NCBI GenBank assembly: GCA_014526335.1
Contig: JACTAT010000024.1
Span: 211,635 to 275,634 of the forward strand
DNA from: Chrysaora quinquecirrha
Taxonomy: Eukaryota > Cnidaria > Scyphozoa > Semaeostomeae > Pelagiidae
Reading direction: 5' to 3'
Length of the DNA: 64,000 nucleotides
Numbering within the stretch: the first letter of the stretch is position 1; the number at the start of each line of letters is the position of its first letter. Of the stretch, positions 58,578 to 64,000 are shown in pieces. Under the pieces are notes generated by a model that saw only the letters and a list, made by a program, of their open reading frames with translations, made no database searches and was not told where the DNA came from. The translations under genes and the position numbers were made by a program.

Positions 58578-58949
58578 TTACAAGACTATTGTATACAGTA
58601 CATAAATGAGATTAACAGCAAGAAATTTTCCAAAAATTATCTTCTGTCCAAGGTTAATTAATTTGTCGGTTTGAGCTCTTGTTAATTCTTTTCTCAAAGC
58701 CTTCTTACCATCTTCATTTTTTTGCTTCCCACCCTTGCTGGATTTTATTTTTGATGTTTTCTGTTTCATCTTAAATGTGAAATCCTTGATGAAAGAAAAT
58801 GCTCGAATCCTGAGATACAAAGTAAACATTTTTTCCAAAACATTTTTAGAAACTTCTTCACATTCTTCCTGAAACAAAGGGCAATCTTCCAATATTGATA
58901 AAAGCAGGGTGTTCACATCAAAATTTTGCATGAGTATAGCAACCATCAA
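58578..58949 (-). CDS. Unknown Lys-rich ORF, possible transposon protein C-terminus
   Basis: 123 codons, with a segment EKMFTLYLRIRAFSFIKDFT followed by a Lys/Ser/Gly-rich basic stretch and GKKALRKELTRAQTD. Similar basic ends (RIR-FS--KD ... K-LRKEL) occur, as far as I recall, in invertebrate transposon proteins. It lies tail-to-tail with the P-like fragment. It could be a different element or chance; low confidence. Confidence 0.3.
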   Translation of the reverse strand: MMVAILMQNFDVNTLLLSILEDCPLFQEECEEVSKNVLEKMFTLYLRIRAFSFIKDFTFKMKQKTSKIKSSKGGKQKNEDGKKALRKELTRAQTDKLINLGQKIIFGKFLAVNLIYVLYTIVL

Positions 58950-59142
58950 ATCTGTTTGTATACTTTTGATATTTCTGTTTCTGCTCTAAATATCTTTTGG
59001 CAGCAATAAAAAGAATATGTGCGGTGTCTGTTATTCCCCAAAGACCTCAACGACTCAAACAAGAAACTAAGTTTAGACTCTCTATACTTTCTGCTTTAAA
59101 ATCTTTGATAATTGCACAATCAATTTCATAAAATTTACTAGA

Positions 59143-59375
59143 ATGTTTCTTTTCCTGATTCCAAGAGGAGGATTAATGCCGACACTCGTCTACTACCATT
59201 TATTGTGCCATACCAAAGAGATACAATGAGAATAAATGCTATATTGAAAAGGCACTGGCACCTAATTGAAAAGGATAATACACTTAATACTTTATGGCCA
59301 ATACCTCCTTTTGTCTCTTTGGTCCGAAATGAGAACCTGAGGGACAAACTGGTAAATGCAAAATTGAAGCAATGA
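59143..59375 (+). pseudogene. Penelope-type RT protein, linker fragment
   Basis: Frame: SFPDSKRRINADTRLLPFIV, PYQRDTMRINAILKRHWHLI, then LWPIPPFVSLVRNENLRDKL and VNAKLKQ-stop. The pattern R-PF---Y ... I---HW--L ... PP---- R--NLRD-LV-AKL is typical of the segment between RT and GIY-YIG domains in Penelope-like or related retroelements (recalled). Neither domain is present next to it. Confidence 0.5.
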
Positions 59376-59624
59376 ATCCCTTTGGACTTAAATACTGAAC
59401 TCCTACAATATCAATAAATGGCAACAGCTCTATTTGCTGTTGGGGTGCCCATGGCTAATGGGACATACTGATCTGAAAACCCCGAAATGTCCTGCCTGGG
59501 TGATCAGCTGATGAGCCATATATTCTAAAGGAGACTAACTGGACTTTATGGAAAAGAGACACATAACAAAACTGGTCATCAATAAACTTGAAACAAATTG
59601 GAAGATGGAAATTAAAGAAATAAA

Positions 59625-59646
59625 AGATATATATATATATATACAC
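59625..59646. repeat. (AT)n microsatellite
   Basis: About 9-10 AT dinucleotides followed by ACACAC. Confidence 0.85.
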
Positions 59647-59976
59647 ACATTATAAAATGAGAAAAGAAAGAAGTCTGAGATAGACTAATACATGGATATG
59701 GAACACAAGAGAGAATCCACAAGGTACACAAGTAGAAATATAATTAAACTCTAAACACTGCTTTCTAAGTTGTTATAGTTAATTGTGAATCTTTATCACA
59801 TTGATAATACCAACAATAAGGTACTTATTTTATAGGGGTGTGTCCACATCTGGAGTTGGTATTACTCTTCCCATTTTCAATTTTTAAATAATATTTATTC
59901 AATTTATTTGCTTTATGGTTATTTTTATTGGTTATCGACCCAACACAAAAAAAATTTGTTTCTAATTTCTTCACAG

Positions 59977-60241
59977 TGATTGTTGTTACACCCCTCATTG
60001 CCTAAATGAAGGATCAGGTCTTGCATATAAATGAGAATTTCGGTGTATCCGCAGCAGCTATTTACAAAGAACAAGATGAAGATATTTTGAAAGGAATAGA
60101 GGATGGCGTGTACTCACTGGTTTATACAACCCCAGAATCATTGTTGGCAAAAAAACGATGGAGAGCACTGGCTTGTTCAAAAACCTTTCGTGAAAATTGT
60201 GTGGCAGTTGTTGTTGATAAAGCTCAATGCTTGGTACAGTG
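59977..60241 (+). pseudogene. RecQ-like DNA helicase exon, mutated
   Basis: An exon bounded by TTCTTCACAG (acceptor, ending 59976) and GTAAGT (donor at 60242). It reads VIVVTPLIA-stop-MKDQVLH, then SAAAIYKEQDEDILKGIEDG, YSLVYTTPESLLA and VAVVVDKAQCLVQW. This is the SPLIALMKDQ to DEAHCxxQW part (motifs Ia to II) of a RecQ-family ATP-dependent helicase, as known in expanded sets in cnidarians. Two defects: TAA in place of the Leu of LIALM, and motif II DEAH changed to DKAQ, which would abolish ATP hydrolysis. Other exons are not in the window. Confidence 0.75.
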
Positions 60242-61019
60242 GTAAGTCAGAATATTGTAAATAACTTTTATTTGGAAAAGTGATCTTATTAGACCACATT
60301 TGGTTATTTTACGCTTTCATTTATTCAATTTTGGAGAGTTTTTTGATTACCTATTGGGACTGATTGTTGTTTACATACCCCTAGAATGTAACTGTGTCTT
60401 CCCATTTGTACGCCTTATCTACCTTTAATGTTACCGATTTCTTACTTATTTAGCTACCTCATGTTTGTTATTAAGTTATGTAATACTTTATGGCTCTATG
60501 TAACTCCTGTAATTTTCTTTATTAGCTCATTCGTATATTGCAACTGAAGATGAACATAGAATGTTCGAAACATGTTTGGCCGGTTAAAATTTGTCATTTT
60601 CTTTTGAAATTTCTATTGTAATTGAAATCTCCTGTTCCCACATGCAATTTGATTAAATTAATACTGGAGAAACCCATAAACTGGAACCTCATATCTTAGG
60701 TACAAGCGTGAGGGTCCTTATTTCTGGTGTTTGAGGTATCGTAAATATCATCAGTACAGTTAACTTATACATGACTTATGGCTTTTTTAACGTCATCCAA
60801 CAGCTTTGTTACATACATTACATTTCCTGATAAAACTATTTTTTACTGAAGTAACTGCCTGGGGTAATTTTTCACACTTTTTTGTTGGATAAGCTTATGT
60901 ATTACGAAATTGGTTTTTGTTAAGCGATTGAAAAGGCAAAGCTTAGTTTAAGCATGATTTACAAAAGCAGATCAAGCTTGAGTTATCAGCTAAATAATCA
61001 AATCTAACTGAATCAATTA

Positions 61020-61530
61020 ACGAACATCTAAAATGATACTAAGTGTCACACTTTTCGCAGCAGATAGATTTGTGGTTATCAAATACCCTTGTAAACACTT
61101 GAGACAAACTGGGCGAAACAGATCTCCATTCATCCTAGTTAGAGACTCGTTAATAAAAATCTTACGGCTCATCTTTGACTGATCTCAAGGCCTTCGGCAT
61201 CCAGATTAAACATCATATTATGGACTGCATGTCATGGTACATGTAGATTATGCACTTGCCTTATCTTTGAATGCATTGCGCGGTAGCCCAATAGTTTTCC
61301 GGGGCCATCAAGCTCATTCTAACGGCTGCCTGCAATTGATGAACTGTGCCAGCTTTGTCATGCCTTTGTATGCTTAAGTATTGGCATCGCCTATCTAGAG
61401 ATCCTAAACTCCAAGCATATTTGTGGTATTCCTGTTCTAAAAAGTCCAGAATTTCCTGTTGACACAATCCTCGTGAAATATATTGCTCGAGGTTTTTGAT
61501 GAAGTTTTGTATTGTCTTTCCACTGGTCAT
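61020..61530 (-). pseudogene. Integrase-core transposon protein, N-terminal fragment, copy 2
   Basis: Begins at ATG 61530 (MTSGKTIQNFIKNLEQYISR), then CQQEILDFLEQEYHKYAWSL and SLDRRCQYLSI in one frame, intact where copy 1 has an extra A. The GPGKLLGYRAM part is again reached only by a shift near 61305, shared with copy 1, and the same in-frame stop follows VHNLHVP. The shared defects predate the duplication. Confidence 0.65.
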
Positions 61531-63739
61531 TTCTAAAATAACCCTTTTTTATCTGTTATCTTGTTGATTTCTGCTAGCAGTTCCTAGAAATAGGACAAAG
61601 TACTATTCATAATAATGGGAAAAGCAGGGAGCAAATATAGTCTTGAGCTGACGCTTGACTTAATAGTTAAATAGCAAGGCTGTAACAGCCCAAGTAGCGA
61701 TCGATTGTTTAACTTTTCACGGTGGGATCGGGATTGATGCCTTAAGGTCAGCAAGGTTTTTCTTATCCTCTAGATGAAATTTTTAAAATTGGAATTTTTC
61801 TCAAATTTGGTGAAATCAAGGATTGTGGTCGTTCAGACCTCTTTTTCAAGGCTGCCTCTTGCAGATGTATATTGATATTGATACTCGTTATTGCCATATA
61901 TGGCGATTTCTTAAAAAAGAACCTATCACCTAACTATGGTTCACTCAGGTATTTTGTCCTACTTTGCGAAGCAAGTGCAAGTGGAGGGATGCCTGTACAC
62001 GTAAGCAATTTTCGTGATGCTCATTATTTTACATTTGGGAAAATGTAGAAGATTTTTATGTTCTATAGCTACAGTGTTTATTCTTAAGAAAAGATGCAAA
62101 ATTTCTTCTAGAAAATGTCATCCTGTTAGATTCTTAGGCAATTTAAACCAATGTAAATGATGTATTCATGTTTGATTTCTTGTCATATTCTGAGTACTTT
62201 GACACCAAAATGCCTTCTCAAAACCCACAATCCATTGTGGTAAATTCCAAGACTACTACATGTTGTTTCAGTCCAAAAATGATAATTCTTTACAATTTGG
62301 CAGAGGACACTCACTAGAATGTCAATTCCAAAGATACCTAGAACATATAAAAATAAATACATACTTCATTGCAATCATTTCTGCTTTATAAATATACATT
62401 TTTCTTCATTAGCAATTTATGAAGAAAATGTGCAATATTGTCTGCCAATATTCAAAAGAAATGCACTCACAGTGATATGCCTGACATGTTTTGGTCACCA
62501 CCAGATAAGAGCAGTGCATGGTCTCTTGTGGTAGCTCCTTGCCCATGGTTCAGGATCTCTTGGGTGAATGTTTTCCCTGCATTCACGGCCTTTCCATAAA
62601 AGAGGGCAATATTTTTTTCACCTGTAAGTTATTTTTAATATTCAAGAATAGCCTATTTCCTTTATTACACAGTTTGGTTCCCAATATGTGCTTAAGTGCA
62701 TATATTCTTGTGAGTTTGATTTGAATGCTAAGTGAGTATGACCAGGGATTTAATTTTGGAAATATAAAGCTATCTACTTAGAAACTCCAAATCTTTTAAC
62801 AGGCAGATCAACAAATTTTGCTCTCAGCGTTTAAACATCAAACAAGCTGAGAAATTTGAAAATTGATACTTTCTCTCATTTTTTAAACATGAAAGTTAAA
62901 TCAGAGCGGATCAACGTTTCAAAGGCTGTGTCATTGATAGTTTTCAAAAGCATGTTTATGTTGGAAAAGTGGGTATGATATGAGCGTTTATCTAAGAATT
63001 TAAACTGGTGGACATAAGCACACTTAATTGCTTAGTGGGAACCAAACTTAATGAAGTATGATGTTTTGAATAAGGAAATCTACCTTGTTGACACCTGCTA
63101 CAATGGCCATTGCTGCAACTGTCACAATGTACACAGGGTTGAGGAATGCTCCGAATGAGCACATTTTTATTTTCTAACTATTGTGTAGTATTATTTGGAA
63201 ATCTGTATTTCTTCCCTGTCAGGACTTTGATAGAAAAATTTCTGTGTCTTTATCAACATGAAATGGCCTTTCTTGCGGAAAATGCAATGAAATTTTCCGT
63301 AGCAATGCCATAGCAACTAAGCTTTCTGGTAAAATTTATGGCAGAGCAATAAATAATTGACAAAAAAAACTTGTTTGCTAAATCTTAAAAATGCTAAGTT
63401 TTCAACTACCATTTTTTGGTTTCAATGCAGACAGTCCTGTTGCCTATAAGTTTATCTGCAATGCTGAATATGGCATTTTCTACTGTCCTTCCCAGGTAGT
63501 GAAAAGAACTTCACCTCGTGTTGTTGCAGACACCTGCAACATAGAGTAAAAATGTTTTTTATGCACAAGCATTTTCAAAATGGTAGAGAGACCCGCGGGA
63601 AAATAGCAGAAATACAAATTTTGGCGCCAAGCTAAACTCAGCTGACTGAACACAGTTTTCTGTTTGCCAACTTCGTAAACTTTTAACTTCGTAAATTTTT
63701 ACTTGTTGGCCTGGAAAATGTTTGCCAGGCTAGAAAATT

Positions 63740-63935
63740 TTGCAGTGAGACTGGGTGCTCTATCTGTCGGCGAAAAACTGACAGTAGGCCGTTTGTTGAC
63801 ACCCCTGCTACAGAAGACGAAAAAACAGTTGTGTGCTGTTGTTTTCAAATAAAAGAGCTGGCCGATGGGCAAATTTGTTCTTTTTGTTGTCGAGCCATAC
63901 GAAGATTCAAAAATACGGGAGTGAAGGCACCAACG
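63740..63935 (+). pseudogene. Family B first Cys-rich exon, copy 2
   Basis: Identical to the exon ending at 19136: DTPATEDEKTVV, then CCCFQIKELADGQICSFCC, ending before GTGAGT at 63936. Downstream exons lie beyond the window. Confidence 0.55.
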
Positions 63936-64000
63936 GTGAGTATAATAATTTTAGGCCGTTTGCTACTTGTATTTGAATTAGTAATTTTAATGTTGTTAGG

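Larger units (their letters stand above)
60399..64000. repeat. Segmental duplication, copy 2 (matches 15597-19201)
   Basis: Starts inside the right arm of the foldback element described at 15050-15825 and runs to the window end in the same orientation as copy 1. Intervals 61531-63740 correspond to the unassigned 16727-18935 and hold no recognised gene. Confidence 0.95.

Overview
The window is eukaryotic and repeat-dominated. It is AT-rich, has GT-AG splice signals and no operons, and nearly all recognisable coding sequence belongs to mobile elements. It holds CR1-like LINEs with an SGNH-esterase ORF1, Ty1/copia, Penelope-like GIY-YIG fragments, foldback/TIR elements, tRNA-derived SINE sequence and two multi-copy protein families that I associate from memory with cnidarian genomes. 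An invertebrate animal, most likely an anthozoan cnidarian, is the best guess. I ran no database search.

Layout. 1-7.4 kb: the end of a TTAA-type TIR element, a foldback element, ~160 bp repeats, a SINE-like head, a LINE reverse-transcriptase C-terminus (minus strand) and an ORF1-only LINE relic. 7.7-12.8 kb: a decayed minus-strand gene of an uncharacterised family (family A). It is cut at a TTAA site by a 3.57 kb inverted-repeat element (8906-12473) that carries a 61 bp minisatellite. 15.05-19.2 kb: a foldback element, an integrase-like pseudogene and the first exons of a second uncharacterised family (family B). Everything from 15.6 kb on is repeated almost perfectly at 60.4-64.0 kb, running off the window.

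20.37-31.11 kb: a CR1-like LINE inserted in the family B coding sequence. Its ORF2 interior is repeated three times head to tail (units of ~2.57 kb). All copies share a TGA where a Trp codon is expected in the endonuclease. 31.11-33.0 kb: the 3' half of family B, with a RING-like zinc domain. Next come a Penelope GIY-YIG fragment, a 51 bp minisatellite, a small unknown zinc-ribbon ORF (minus strand) with heat-shock elements upstream, and a copia pol (36.5-39.2 kb, minus strand).

From 39.74 kb the segment 25.08-39.2 kb is repeated in direct orientation with internal deletions (to 52.22 kb). The join is ~500 bp of homopolymer-rich sequence that looks artefactual. The second copy continues into a further tandem copia unit and the copia gag/protease part, ending at ~55.6 kb. 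55.6-60.4 kb holds fragments of a P-element-like transposase, a Penelope-type RT linker and a mutated RecQ-like helicase exon.

No ordinary intact single-copy host gene could be established. Most frame breaks between duplicate copies are one-base homopolymer differences, so some 'pseudogenes' may be long-read consensus errors. Points most worth following: phased heat-shock-element arrays next to the copia LTR and a small unknown ORF; a copia ORF re-ordered to RT-RNaseH-integrase by tandem duplication; and the two uncharacterised gene families.
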